Positions 34,020 through 46,006 of a stretch of 64,000 nucleotides of DNA are shown here, one piece after another. The translations under genes were made by a program, and so were the position numbers. Within the stretch, counting starts at the first letter, position 1. Every line of letters starts with the position of its first letter. The stretch is from Tillus elongatus (Eukaryota > Arthropoda > Insecta > Coleoptera > Cleridae). The DNA lies in assembly GCA_964006375.1 (NCBI GenBank), contig OZ023268.1:84207835-84271834 (forward strand). Direction: 5' to 3'. The notes under the pieces were generated by a model. That model was given only the letters and a program-made list of their open reading frames with translations. It had not been told where the DNA came from and searched no databases.

Positions 34020-37000
34020 GTTCCTTCAGGTCAACCTCCAACACAGTAGGGCAGCCACGGCCGGACTACTAATGGCTCTGAGGAACACGGATGTGGCCCT
34101 CATCCAGGAACCGTACTCCTATAAAGGAGAGATCAAGGGACTCGGCGGAGCTACTGGAAAGCTCATCTACAGCAGATCCAGCGAGAACCCGAGGGCCTGC
34201 ATTTTTGTCAGGGAAGGGATAGAGTTTCTCCCTCTAATGAATTTTTGTTCCAGGGACCTGGCAACGATCAAAATCCGATGTGGAGGAGCGGATGGGCTGA
34301 GGGACATTACTGTCGCGTCAGCCTATCTGCCAGGGGACAGCACGGACCCTCCTCCACCCAACGAATTGGAGCAGCTGATGGTGGGTAGCAGAGCAGGTGG
34401 ATGGCAGACCATCATCGGCATGGATGCGAATGCGCACCATGAGTTGTGGGGTAGCTCGGACACAAACTCTAGGGGTGAGGCACTTTTACAATTCTTTATG
34501 AAATTTAATTTAGACATATTGAATAGAGGTAATAAACCGACCTTGGTCACAACACGGCATGAGGAAGTTTTAGATCTAACAGTTTCCACCCAGTTTCTGG
34601 GTGACTTTGTTAAAAGCTGGGCTGTGTCTGGGGAAGTGAGTAGCTCAGACCACAGATACATCCGGTTTGAAATCGCCAAAGTCGAAAGAGAAACGGTATG
34701 GTACCGGGACCCCCGCAAGGCGGACTGGGAAGCCTACAGGGCAGACCTGGCTGTGGAACTGCGGGGGGTTAAGAGTACCATAAAAAATTCAATAGACCTC
34801 GAGATTGCAGCAGTCCAATTGCGAGACGCAATTACCTCGGCCTATAACGCCAACTGCCCCCTGAAAATGAGGGTGTCCACCAGGAACGTCCCGTGGTGGA
34901 ACGAGGACCTCAGGCAAAGGAGGACGCAGGTTCGTAAGCTGTTTAACGCGGCCAAAAGGTCGGGAGCATGGGATGAATATAGACAGGCCCTATCGACCTA
35001 TAACAAAAGACTGAGGGACGCCAAGAAGGAGTCGTGGAGGAGGCACTGCGAAGAAGTGGAAAACACGTCCGAGAGTGCTCGACTACACAAGATCCTGTCT
35101 AAGGGCCCTCAGACTAACATAGGCTCCCTTAGAACACCCACGGGAGGCTTTACAAGCTCGGGGGAGGAAACTATGGAAATTTTACTCCAGACGCACTTCC
35201 CCGGCTGTAACATAATAAACCAATCACCTCCGGACTGGGAACACTCAGAAATAGAGGCGCCTTATAGGCGGGCATCTAGAGTAGACTGGACAGTCGCTAA
35301 AGAGGTGGTTACCTGGAGCAAAATCAGATGGGCCATTAACAGCTTTAAGCCATACAAATCGCCGGGATTTGATGGAATAATGCCCATCATGCTCCAACAG
35401 GGGATAGATATACTGGCGCCGGTGCTTACCCTCATTATGAGGGCCAGCCTGGCTCTGAGGTACATTCCGAGGGCATGGAAACTGGCCAGGGTTGTATTTA
35501 TTCCTAAACCTGGGCGTCCAACAGACCAGGCAAAGTCCCTGAGGCCAATAAGTCTCATGTCCTTCTTGCTGAAAACAGTGGAAAAACTGCTCGACCGGCA
35601 CATTAGGGGCGGTGTACTGGAAGCATATCCTCTACACTGCGGGCAATATGCATACAGAGCAGGATTCTCAACAAAAACAGCACTGCACCAACTGGTGCTG
35701 AAACTGGAGAATACGCTGGAGAACAAGGAGGTGGCGCTGGGGGCCTTCCTAGACATAGAGGGGGCCTTTAGCAACACCTCGTTCGGATCGGTTCTGGCAG
35801 CTGCCCGGGAGCGTGGAATAGAGGAGACCTGCTGCAGGTGGATCGGTTCCATGCTCAGGGACAGGGCGGTGTTCACCTCACTCGCGGGAGGGACTCTGCT
35901 GGCGGGGGTCGCGGCGGGGTGTCCGCAGGGGAGCGTTCTGTCTCCCTTGCTCTGATGTCTAGTCGTGGACGGCCTGCTGGGGAGGCTCTCGGGAGGGGGG
36001 TATGAGGTACAGGGCTATGCGGACGACATTGTCATCATAGTCCGAGGAAAGGTCACACAGGCAGTGTGGGAGCGTATGCAGACTGCACTGAAAGTGGTGG
36101 AAGGGTGGACGGTTGATCAAGGGCTCGGGGTGAGCCCCGAGAAACCAACCGTCGTGCCGTTTACGAGGAGGAGAAAGTGTGAAAGCCACAGAACTCTCAC
36201 TCTATACGGTAGGAGCGTTCCAATCGCCAGGGAGGTAAAATATCTTGGGGTCGTATTGGACTCTAAGCTAACCTGGAATGGTCACATTGGAAAAATACTG
36301 CGTAAGGCAGTCATGACCTTAGCCGTCACTAGGCGGCTATATGGAAAAACGTGTGGACTAAGACCTAGTATGGCCCACTGGCTGTACACAAGGGTGGTCA
36401 GACCTTCGTTAACATATGCGGCACTGGTCTGGTGGCCTAAGGTGACACAATCCAGTGCCAAACAAAAACTAGGCAAGATCCAAAGGATGGCTTGCCTAGG
36501 CATCACAGGGGCCATGTCTTCAACCCCAACAGCCGCCATGGAGGTGTTGCTGGATCTACCCCCCCCCCCCCTACACTTAGTTATCATGGGAGAGGCCAGG
36601 CTAGGACTATACAGACTAGCCTGCAATGGTAGACTGAAGATCAACCCAGGCTTCAGGGGCCACTGCAAAATTCAGGAGATCGTGAAGGAGCCCATGCTTG
36701 AAATGAGGTCAGACTTCGCGAGCCCGCGAATGTGCAGGGAAAACAACTTTACAGTGGAAATCACTGATCGCGAGGCATGGCGGGAGGAGACGCCGGGCAT
36801 GCCACGGGACGCGCTCGTCTGGTTCACGGACGGATCTGGCGGGGAGCGTGGGACGGGGGCAGGTGTTTACTCGGAAGGACCGAGGGTAAGTCATAGTATT
36901 TCCCTCGGAGCCCATGCAACGGTGTTTCAGGCCGAGATGTACGCCATCCTGCACTGTGTGCGGGAGAACAAGAGGAGGGGCTACACCAACAAGCGGATCC

Positions 37001-37659
37001 TCATAGCCACAGACAGCCAGGCAGCCCTTAAGGCACTAAGTAGCCCACGGGTAAATTCCTGGCTGGTGAGTGAGTGCCGAGACGGGACGAGCGACCTGGC
37101 TGGGCAGAAAGAGGTGACCGTCATCTGGGTGCCGGGTCACTCGGGGGTTAAAGGCAATGAAGAAGCTGACAGTCTCGCGAAGAGAGGGTCAGCAGAACCA
37201 TTTATGGGACCAGAACCGGCTCTGGGCGTGTCAAAGAGCACTGCCAGGGGAGCCATTAAGTCCTGGGTCAGAAACCAACACAAGGTGTACTGGGCGGACT
37301 GTCCAGGGCTCAGACATGGGAAGTCAATAATTGACGGACCGAGTTCAAAGAGAGCTGTGGAGCTGCTAAACCTTAGCAGAGGACAGCTCAGAAACACACT
37401 AGGTCTCTTGACGGGACACATGGCCGTCAAGAAACACCTGAATAAAATGGGGCGGTTCGAAGGGGACCTCGCATGCAGACTCTGCGGCGAGGGGGAGGAA
37501 TCAGCCCAGCACATCTTGTGTGAGTGTATAGCTCTGGACCGGAAAAGACAACTGATCTACGGTCACTCTAGACCGGAGACAGAGCAATATAAAACTTCAC
37601 CCTACCAATCGCTGTGCAGACTAGTTCAAGGCACAGTGATCTTGGAATGGGTGGAGTAA
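34009..37659 (+). pseudogene. Retrotransposon ORF2: endonuclease, RT, RNase H, with one TGA
   Basis: ORF2 would be 1216 residues. The APE-type endonuclease lies at residues 1-220, with FLQVNLQHSR, LIQEPY, GMDANAHHELWGS and SSDHRYIRF. The RT lies at about 430-700: KSPGFDGIMP, FIPKPGR, LRPISLMSF, FLDIEGAFSN, GCPQGSVLSPLL, then the YADDIVII catalytic box. RNase H lies at about 935-1075: WFTDGSGG, FQAEMYAIL, ATDSQAALKAL, WVPGHSGVKGNEEAD. A C-terminal knuckle reads CRLCGEGEESAQHILCEC. The only break is TGA at 35953-35955, where relatives have Trp after SPLL. The start ATG overlaps the ORF1 stop in the +1 frame, suggesting coupled or reinitiated translation. Confidence 0.93.
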
Positions 37660-38500
37660 GACTAAGGGTATGCACAATCAACCAAGGGTTGCGGTGCTAT
37701 CGGGGCGGCAAGGCCGCGGACGAGCCCTGAGGGAACCAAAAAAAAAAGGTATCTCGGAGTTGTAATTGATTGCCATCTGAGGTGGGACCATCACATGGAG
37801 TACCTTGCAAAAAAATTGAGGTGTATCTTGTTTAGCGTGAGGACTCTGAAAAAGGTATTTACATGTGATTATTTACGGATTATCTACTGTGCTCTTGTGG
37901 AATCACATTTCAGGTACGGAATTGCGGTATGGGGAGGAGTCGCAGATACTCACCTTCGGTGTCTGGAAGTCGTACAGAGGTATATACTGAAGGTAATGTA
38001 TGAAAAACCACGACTATATTCGTCAGACCAGTTATATCGCGACGTTAAACATTTTGACGTAAAGCAGTTGTCTCTGTGCTCTATTTTGACATGGCAGTTC
38101 AAAAATAGAAATGTCTTAAACACAGTGGATCATCCTTATAGTACAAGGTTAAAGGAAACCTCGGGAAGTATACCGAGAAGCAAGAAATCTATAGGGCAGA
38201 GATCGCTGACTTACCTTGCTCCAAGATTGTACTTCAGAATTCCATCTGAAATTAGGGAATTAGACTCCGTCAAGCTCTTCAAGACAAGAATCAGGCAGTG
38301 GATAGCATCACTACCTAGAGGCGAAGTCCATGGGTTGATTCATTTAAGTATTTTGATTTTGGTTTAGAATCGGTTCTTGCTTATGTGGAGGATCAGTTGA
38401 CAAGCTCGATCAGTTCAGAGGTGCTGTTGATTGTAATGAGTGTAGATGGGTGAATGCAGGTAATGTATGTGCGCATCTGTGATTAAATGTGTGCGTGTAT

Positions 38501-38729
<229 letters not shown>

Positions 38730-39309
38730 TGTGTGTGTGTGTGTGAGAGAGAGAGAGTGTGCGTGTATGCGATGGTGTGTGTGTGTGCGTGTGTGTATTT
38801 GTTACTGGATGCATGTTTGAGTCTGTATATGTGTGTGTGCGTGTATTTACGCGTGAGTATGACTGTGTAACTGTATGCTTGTCTGGGCGCTTTCAAATTC
38901 ATTTATGTCTGCAAAGGGAGGTTCATTGTGCACGCCGCCTTTGGCATGCTGATGTGTCTGGGACATGTACGGCTGACGGCAGGGTCAAGCGAGCGAAACA
39001 GGGGACAACGGCGTCGAATTTTCACTATTTCCACTAACAAGGTTCGCCTTCAGTGGATTGTTTCAATTATGTATTGTTGTAACTCATTTTATTCAGAATG
39101 ATTTGTCCTGTTTAATCACCTGTACTTTTTGCATATTTCTGTAATTTGTATTGTTTTATAAGTAATGTGCAACAATAATAATAATTATTATTGTTTCATT
39201 ACTTGCAATCATTAGATGCAACTTTCTTTGGTCTTCTCATAAAAAAGCTTATAGCAACGAATTAGACATGTATTTGGATCAAGAAATGTAACAAAATAAC
39301 TTTATACAA

Positions 39310-39592
39310 AATTTTCGCAATGTTTAATACGGGACGGTCTTTGGACAAGGGAATACATGGCTTTAAGGCGACCGGAATATTTTCCATCGACCCATGCGAA
39401 GAGAACGGACAAAAAAGCGTCACCAGTGTGTGCACTACTAATTACTTTCACAATCAACAGCTACTGCTACCTGACAATCATCGGAGCTTTCTCAAGCACC
39501 GCCGGAAATTGCTACTGTTAGCTCACAACATTGTGAGGGCTGTAAAACAGTATCTAGAATTTTCTTTTCAAATATTCAATATCTATTTCTGA
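39310..39592 (+). pseudogene. pogo/Tigger-like transposase C-terminal fragment
   Basis: The 90-codon frame begins MFNTGRSLDKGIHGFKATGIFSID, matching the 'A...GFKATGIFPIDP' end of the DDE_1 domain in pogo-type transposases, and then loses similarity. It is short and 5'-truncated. It may be the tail of the element whose catalytic part lies at 31480-31978, separated by the nested retrotransposons, but the wording differs from the copy at 18784. Confidence 0.5.
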
Positions 39593-39599
39593 ACGATTT

Positions 39600-40113
39600 A
39601 TCATCTTTACATAAAATTTTGTTCTGACGAGTTTTTTTGCTGAAAAATAATGAGGCACATAACAGCTGAGTAAATTTGATCACGTCTATTCGGTTAATTC
39701 AATTAGCAGTTTAAATACAGCTAGGCTCATCTCTTACGGAAAGTAGTCTAACACAATTAACCAACAGTGATCAGCCATAGAAGTGGATGTACAAGTCAGT
39801 TCCGCATAATCAGACCATCCCAATTTCAATTTACACAATTAAAATCGAATTAATCCGGAGCGCTCTCATAATACGACATGCTTTGTAGTTATAATTAACA
39901 CACTATACACTTATTAATCTGATGTGAAATACAAAACGTTCGTACACAATAATCGTAATCTGATAACGAAACATGGGTAAATTCAAATGTTACATTAATT
40001 TAAATTAGCAAATAATCAAATGCGTTTAGGGTTCTGAATAACTGTGGATTTTAGAATGCCATCTGCATAATGTTCAACCGCCATGAGCCTGACATTAGAA
40101 AAAACTAAAAAGT
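39600..40113. other. Intronic stretch without a recognised gene
   Basis: AT-rich, with no recognisable coding or RNA feature. Confidence 0.4.
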
Positions 40114-40220
40114 CTGGACGCAGCAAGCGCGTTATGGTAGTGAATTTTCATAGACTTGATCTAGCACCAAATATTTTTTATTGGTAGGGTGAAGTTTTAT
40201 ATTGCTCTGTCTCCGATCTA
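40114..40220 (-). repeat. Terminal fragment of repeat family D
   Basis: GTCTGGACGCAGCAAGCGCG, then TTATGGTAGTGAATTTTCATAG and GATCTAGCACCAAATATTTT, is the reverse complement of the right end of the D copy at 61200-61296. It is truncated where the next transposon begins. Confidence 0.8.
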
Positions 40221-40695
40221 GGCTGTCCGTAGATAAGTTGTCTTTTGCGGTCCAGAGCTTTCATTAGAAGTTTTCGAACTAGTACTGGGATTTCTAATCT
40301 GAAAATTTTCAACTGCATGTATCACCATCCGCTCATTATAACTAAGATATTTTGGTGACTCTATCACTTCCGGTTGTAGCGGAAGTTGTCAATAACTTTC
40401 TTAATTTTAATAGAATACCCTATATATTATTGCATGTTCGAAATGACCATGAATCGGAATGATATTCTGCTTCGATCTGTATCAGCGTTCCCTATACCTA
40501 TCTTGAATTATTTCTGAGTTATAAGAAGGAATATGAATAAAACTGGAACATACTACAAAATTGGGAATCTACCTAGTCGGAGAGTAGACTTTGGACATAA
40601 TATGAAAACTTATGTCAAAGAGATGTATTATTAGTCTCGTTAGTTGTCATCGCAATAGAGTGATCTATTTCTTTGAAAGTATTGTGAGGTACACA

Positions 40696-41699
40696 ATGGA
40701 AAATATTGTTGAAGAATATTCTGCTGACAACCTTACATTTACGGAGAATGCAGGAGAATCGTGAGTAGAATGTGCCGCTTTTTCAATGAGATATTTTCAT
40801 ATCTGCCAGTTAGGAATAGGACAAAGTTCTCCAGAATCGAGTCAAATTATAGGAATAACTGGAACGGTAATTTAAATAGAAATCGTTCCAGTAACATAAC
40901 CAGCAATGAAACAAATGAAATCAATGTGTTGGGTTATTTCACGCCCTATCCACATGCTTCCATCAGGCAGGCAGTAGAAGATTTAAGACTAACTCGAACA
41001 TCAATTCAAAGAATTCTTTCTAAGTGTGGATGGAATGCATATACCCAAAGGACAGTGCATGGATTACGGGAGGGTGACGACATTAGAAGGGTTGCATTTT
41101 GTGAATGGTGGCTGGTACGGCTCCAGGAAGACCCAGATATGTTAGATAGGATTTTATGGACGGATGAATCAAAATTCACAAGAAAACGTATCATGAATCG
41201 GAAGCGATGTCATTTCTGGACAGATGAAAATCTTCACTTTATGTGTGAAGCGCATTTCCAGTATGAATTCAGTTTCAATGTTTTCGCTGTTATTGGAAAT
41301 GGAAGAGTTTTTTTCCATATCTACGAGGAAATGTTGGCCTCAGAAAGTTATCGTAGAATACTTCGTGAAGTTGTTGCTGGTATCTTGACTGGTTTGCCCG
41401 ATGCAGAATTCTGGTACCAGTTAGATGGCGCTCCAGCACATTCTACACCAGGAGTTGACAAGAATGTTTGAGAATAGGTTGATTGGACCCGGCGGTCCAT
41501 TGCTTTGGCCTTCCAGGTCACAAGACCTGACTCCACCTGACGTCTTCCTATGTGTCACATTAAAAATGAAGTTTATTCCAGCCAAATAACCTCCCGAGAA
41601 GAACTGGAGGCTAAAGTGCGACAAGCTTTTAATGATCTCGCTCCAGAAATGATCCGAAGGGCCACTAATTCTGGATTGCAGATTATTGAAGTGTCTTGA
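40696..41699 (+). pseudogene. Mariner-like transposase, frameshifted
   Basis: It begins MENIVEEYSAD and hits a TGA after 22 codons. The second frame (40761-41471) has FSRIESNYRNN, a helix-turn-helix region with SIRQAVEDLRLTRTSIQRIL, then LWTDESKF (first catalytic Asp) and WYQLDGAPAHS (second catalytic Asp). A frame change follows. RMFENRLIGPGGPLLWPSRSQDL then gives the third Asp, and after another change come REELEAKVRQAF and TNSGLQIIEVS to the stop at 41697. The three acidic residues are kept, so decay is fairly recent, but three breaks exclude function. Confidence 0.82.
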
Positions 41700-42345
41700 A
41701 GTCGATGGTGGTCATACGGAGCATATTTTGTATTAAAACTCATACGCATTTTTTAAAATTAATTCTATCACTGTTTCGGTGATTATTTTCTGTATTAAAA
41801 CTCACTGATATATTTTCGTACTGATAGATGGTTCTATAACTTGTTTTCATTTTGAGTAATTAAGTTTCAGGGCGATTCATAAACATCCCTCCCTATGTTG
41901 GATTGAGTAGAGGATTTATAATTTCTCAAACAGTGCAAGTGCCGTCGGAATGTCTTCTTTTTAAAGGATATGAGGTGAAAACGGATTCGAACACCCAGAA
42001 ATGAAAAAATGAAATGTAAAAAATACTTCTTGAGAGTTATTCAATTAATCTAAAGAGCGACATTAATGCCCCACAGTTAAAAATACACACACACACACCC
42101 ACACACACACGCGCGCGCACGCGCCCACACAAACACACGACATTATAGCTCACATATAATAAAACCTAATGCAGGTTTTCATTCTTCTCGTCCAGAATAT
42201 GAATGGAATACCTGCATGAAAAAATATGGGTTCTCTTTGCCCTATACTCAAAGCTTACTGGTGGTATCTATTAACATTCCCCGATACCGTTGTATAGTTA
42301 CGAGATATTATTATTATCGTTCTTCTTATTATTATTATTGTGATT

Positions 42346-42453
<108 letters not shown>

Positions 42454-43082
42454 ACAAAGAAAAGAAAAGAGTATTATCTCGGATAATACAAAATTCACAT
42501 ATTTCCCATCATAACTCGGGAATCACCCGAGATAGTTATAGGGAATGCTGATACAGATCAAAGCAGAATATCAATCCGAAGGATGTGCTATGAAAATATA
42601 CAGGGCGTTCTATTTGGAAAAAAATACTTTTTCGTGTTTGAAATCATCGATATTTGAACTTCGCTAAACAACACCCTGTATCATTTTTGTAATTTTTCTC
42701 ACGATGAGAAGAATTCTGATTATTAGGACTATAGTTGTGCTAAGTTTCAGAATTATAGCGTACTTGATGCCTGAGAATTGCCATTTCAAAGATTTGCAAC
42801 TTTATGACGGAAAAACAATACAAAATCGAAGAACGGCTGACACCAGTATAAGCGAATGGCATATAATTTTCCTCAGAATTGCATGCACATGTAATAACAT
42901 ATGGGGTGTTCCATTAAAATTAAGAAAGTTGTTGGCAACTTCCGGTACAACCGGAAGCGATACAGTCACTAAAATATTTTACTTATAATTAACGGACGGT
43001 GATACATCCAGCTGCAAATTTTCAGTTTCCAAATCCTAATATTATTTCGAAAACTTCAAAGGGTAGCCTTACGTGGGACAAC

Positions 43083-43085
<3 letters not shown>

Positions 43086-43159
<74 letters not shown>
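43086..43159. repeat. (TA)n microsatellite at the end of a mariner-like element
   Basis: About 37 TA units directly after GGGACAACCTG, the right terminus of the element ending at 43088. Confidence 0.97.
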
Positions 43160-43165
<6 letters not shown>

Positions 43166-43656
43166 CAGCCAAATGGAATAAATTTAGTATCTCAATTGTT
43201 GTGCATATTTATACAAAATCCAGAAACACGTCAATCTTGAATTACAAAATGACACCTTGCAACGTGAAATCTTCACCTCTACATTCAACCCCCTGCGAGT
43301 GATAGTTGCAATTCCCCTCGTTTGAAAGATATCTTCGTTCTCTACTAAAAAAAAATTCTATGGTTTTAAAATTTATTGCAGAAATTAACAATAAAAAAGG
43401 AAATTCATCTGATTAACGAACTTCGCTACAATACACTACAAAAACAACGAATCGCGTTTTATTCTTGATAATGAGAAAGCAAGCAAACATAATTTCAGTG
43501 TCTTTTTTGACGGTTAGTTAGTTACAATTAAAAAATGGACATAAAAAGTTATCAACATTCTTCATAGTTGGCAATGTTACTGTTGTTTAAAACGCCTTAG
43601 CAACTTGCTGTGTGATTGTAACCGCATCACAGTAGTAGTTATTGCAATTCAGAAAC

Positions 43657-44470
43657 ATGGTTTATTTAACAGAAATGCATAAAATAACAATTCTTCAGAT
43701 GGTCGGCTACGGAGATAAAACAATTACTCGCCTATTCCTAATGCACTGAATAATGATATCAAATTAGATGTAGTGCTTGAGTTTGTGAAAAACCCACATA
43801 CTTTGAGTCGACAAGCAGCCACAAAATTGGCTGTTAGTCATTCATCGATTTCGAATATTAAAAGAAAATAAAAGGCATCCCTATAAATGGATACAAACTC
43901 GGGAGCTCATGGAAGACGAATTTGATAGAGGAACTTGTTTTTGTCAACAACTCCTGGAAATGGTAGATAACAGTATTATCCAACTAGAACATGTTTTGTT
44001 TTCTAATAAGTGCAGTTTTACACTTCACGGCCATGCTAATCGTCAAATTTGTCGCCACTGGTTTAAAGAAAATCCACACTGGATGAGAGAAAAACAAGCT
44101 AGAATAGCTAGAAACCATGTCATTGGTCCGTTTTTCATTGATTGCCACTTGAATGGAGATTATTATTTAACACTGCTCCAAAATTATGTGATGCCAACTG
44201 TGGCATTATATCCTGATCCAACAAACCCACAAGTTTCAGCGAATCTGATATGGCTCCGGCAGGATGGAGCACCAACACATTAACAAATCAATGTCCGGCA
44301 GTACATCGACTGTATATTTCCCAATCGGTGTTAACGAGGCAAGGATTCTTAGTATTATAATATTGCCAGCACGATCATCCGATTTTACGCTATAAGACTT
44401 CTTCTTATGAGGATATGTGAAAGGTATGGTAGTTAAAACTGCAATGTAACTGACTTAAAAAGAATAATAA
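43657..44470 (+). pseudogene. Mariner-like transposase relic
   Basis: It starts MVYLTEMHKITILQMVGYGD, a typical N-terminal helix-turn-helix opening, then breaks. PHTLSRQAATKLAVSHSSISNI continues the DNA-binding region. The catalytic part (43909-44283) has VLFSNKCSF where relatives have an Asp, so the first catalytic residue is Asn. GPFFIDCHLNGDYYLTLL and LIWLRQDGAPTH (second Asp) follow, then a stop and INVRQYIDCIFPN. It is inactive by frame and by residue. Terminal repeats were not found. Confidence 0.75.
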
Positions 44471-44533
44471 CGATTGCGATTGGCATTTCTTTTTTTTTCA
44501 CGTTGCACGAATGTCATTTTTACTTCCACCTTG

Positions 44534-44935
44534 TCAATACGTGCAAGTTAGAAGTTGAGTCTGTCTTGTCAAAGAGCAGGTGTCCTGTCCTGTCCGGCTA
44601 TTTTCTGACCCGTACAACCTCGATGGCATATACTTCTGTCTGGTATATGTTTGCATACTTCCTGAGGCTAGATGATACTTTGCATTCGTGCCGCTCCCTT
44701 GTGCGGCAGCTCCTGCCCCTAACTCAGTTTTGGAGCCGTCCGTGTACCAGCAGAGATCTGCTTTCAATAGGGAGGTTTTATTTTGGTCCCAGTCTTCCCT
44801 TTCCGGAAGGACGGTTTTGAAAGACTGGTCTCTGCAGATCTCTGTAAGCATAAGAGCTGAGATAATTCCCCGAACCTCGTGATTTTCAACGTCACCGAGA
44901 AGTCTAGTTCTTCCCATGCTGATCGGCATGCTGTC
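44534..44935 (-). pseudogene. Non-LTR family A, internally deleted copy (RNase H start)
   Basis: The minus strand encodes LTEICRDQSFKTVLPEREDWDQNK, then ADLCWYTDGSKTELGAGAA (first RNase H motif) and YTRQKYMPS, closely matching 20241-20822. It then jumps directly to the SENSRTGQDTCSL stretch that in the other copy lies hundreds of bases further 3' (19890-19702). A deletion therefore removed most of RNase H and the tail. Confidence 0.75.
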
Positions 44936-45102
44936 ATCCGTGGCTAGTATAAGAGCTACGGCAATGCTATAAAGATGAACGCTTCTATGCTGAAAAAAAT
45001 CTTAACCGATTTTACCGCTTTCAGCGAATTTATTTACCCCGAAGTTTTCTTAGGGTCAAGCTGCTGATAAAATATAGATAAGAATAAATTATGTTGACTT
45101 AC

Positions 45103-45412
45103 CTTGCACTGTCACATACACTTTGACATGCTTTCCGATGGGTACCACCAGCATAGCACCATCTGTTCTCACCAGCTGCAGAAGAAAGGTGTCGTGCGAA
45201 ACCTGTAGCTTCTTCAGCAAGACGTAGGGATGCCTCGACTCCAAGACACTGTCGGTACGATGTTTGCGAGTCAACACACCATAGTTCCTCCATATGGCAG
45301 CCTCCTGTTTCTTCCATACGACTTCTATCTTACCGGTTTCGTAAGATACGCGTACTTGACAAGCACCTCCATTCGCAATACCACGTTCTGGTACCAGCTC
45401 GTTGCAAAATAC
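45103..45412 (-). CDS. CYB5R4: CYB5R4 exon: end of CS domain and start of FAD-binding domain
   Basis: The acceptor TTTTTAAG/GTATTT starts on a codon boundary; the donor CAAG/GTAAGT leaves a single base. The 310-bp exon encodes VFCNELVPERGIANG, then VSYETGKIEVVWKKQEAAIW (last strands of the CS domain), then LLKKLQVSHDTFLLQL and VVPIGKHVKVYVTVQ. The last segment, with its PIGxHVxV pattern, is the first part of the flavin domain in cytochrome b5 reductases. The frame is intact and continues into 28178-27875 across a 16.9-kb intron. Confidence 0.95.
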
Positions 45413-45671
45413 CTTAAAAAAGATATATAAAAATAAAGTGATATGAAAGCGTTGATTGTGAACACCGCACCTTCTATCTCCAGCAGAAAATAAAGAGAAT
45501 AGAAGCTTTTGAAATGTGAAAGTGAATAAAAATGACATGGCATGGTATACCGATAGAAAGACGAATAAAAGTGTGTAATAAGAGGTGAAAAAAGAAAGAT
45601 GCTTGCTGAAAAAAATTGGAAGAAGAGAGTCAAATCTATTCATCACATTCTAAAATAACTTTCTAACATTA

Positions 45672-45850
45672 CTTGAAGGGCGCAGACCTGGAAACACGGG
45701 AAAAGGCAAACCAAGGGGAAAACTTTTAGAAAACCTGGCACAACTGATGAAGTCTGAATGTTATAATGAAATGAAAAGAGGTGCTGGCGATAAAAAATGG
45801 TTGCGACGACAGGGCGGCATGGCCCCTAGATTGTGATGAGGATGGATGAT
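45672..45850 (+). repeat. Repeat shared with 15690-15865, probable non-LTR 3' end
   Basis: GGGAAAAGGCAAACCAAGGGG and the ATAATGAAATGAAAAGAGG block match the first copy. The frame reads KPRGKLLENLAQLM, then CYNEMKRGAGDKKWLRRQGG. It ends in GATGAGGATGGATGATGA simple sequence. It lies in the 594-bp CYB5R4 intron. Confidence 0.55.
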
Positions 45851-46006
45851 GACAAAAACTTTGGCGAAAATCCAAACAACGAGTGTGAAAATAATGTATT
45901 GTTCCAAATTTTAGTGTATATAAGGTTGAACGTTATGGGGTAGTTTCCCTTATACGAGCGTTTCTTATCATCGTTTATTTGAATATGAAATTCAAAAAAG
46001 GCTTAC

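Larger units (their letters stand above)
32506..37745 (+). mobile_element. Nearly full-length R1/LOA-like non-LTR retrotransposon, 5.24 kb
   Basis: It is bounded by a 14-bp target duplication, AAGGTATCTCGGAG (32492-32505 and 37746-37759). It begins GGGTTAAGGAGTCGCGGG and ends in a poly-A run. It has a 356-bp 5' UTR, ORF1, an overlapping ORF2 and a short 3' UTR. It is clearly more GC-rich than the surrounding AT-rich sequence. The ordered domains endonuclease, RT, RNase H and zinc knuckle are all present. The single obvious defect is a TGA in the RT. The intact length and clean target duplication imply a recent insertion. Confidence 0.95.
31985..38367 (+). pseudogene. CR1/jockey-like non-LTR retrotransposon, split by a nested element
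   Basis: Two halves on the plus strand belong together. The left half, 31985-32505, has LLSLLSDIGFRGTPYNLIKDY, then CGVPQGT, then after two extra bases GPILFNIYVND, GLADDTAVFY (catalytic ADD) and LLTINYSKTKFIPF. The right half, 37746-38367, continues RYLGVVIDCHLRWDHHM, LVESHFRYGIAVWGG, LQLYR-type post-RT sequence, and APRLYFRIPSEIREL. The reading resumes at the duplicated target AAGGTATCTCGGAG, so the older element was hit by the 5.24-kb insertion. It is 5'-truncated and inactive. Confidence 0.88.

Noticed and set aside
34323..36954. Minus-strand frames of 80-204 codons opposite ORF2
   Set aside because: Antisense shadows of the endonuclease, RT and RNase H coding sequence.
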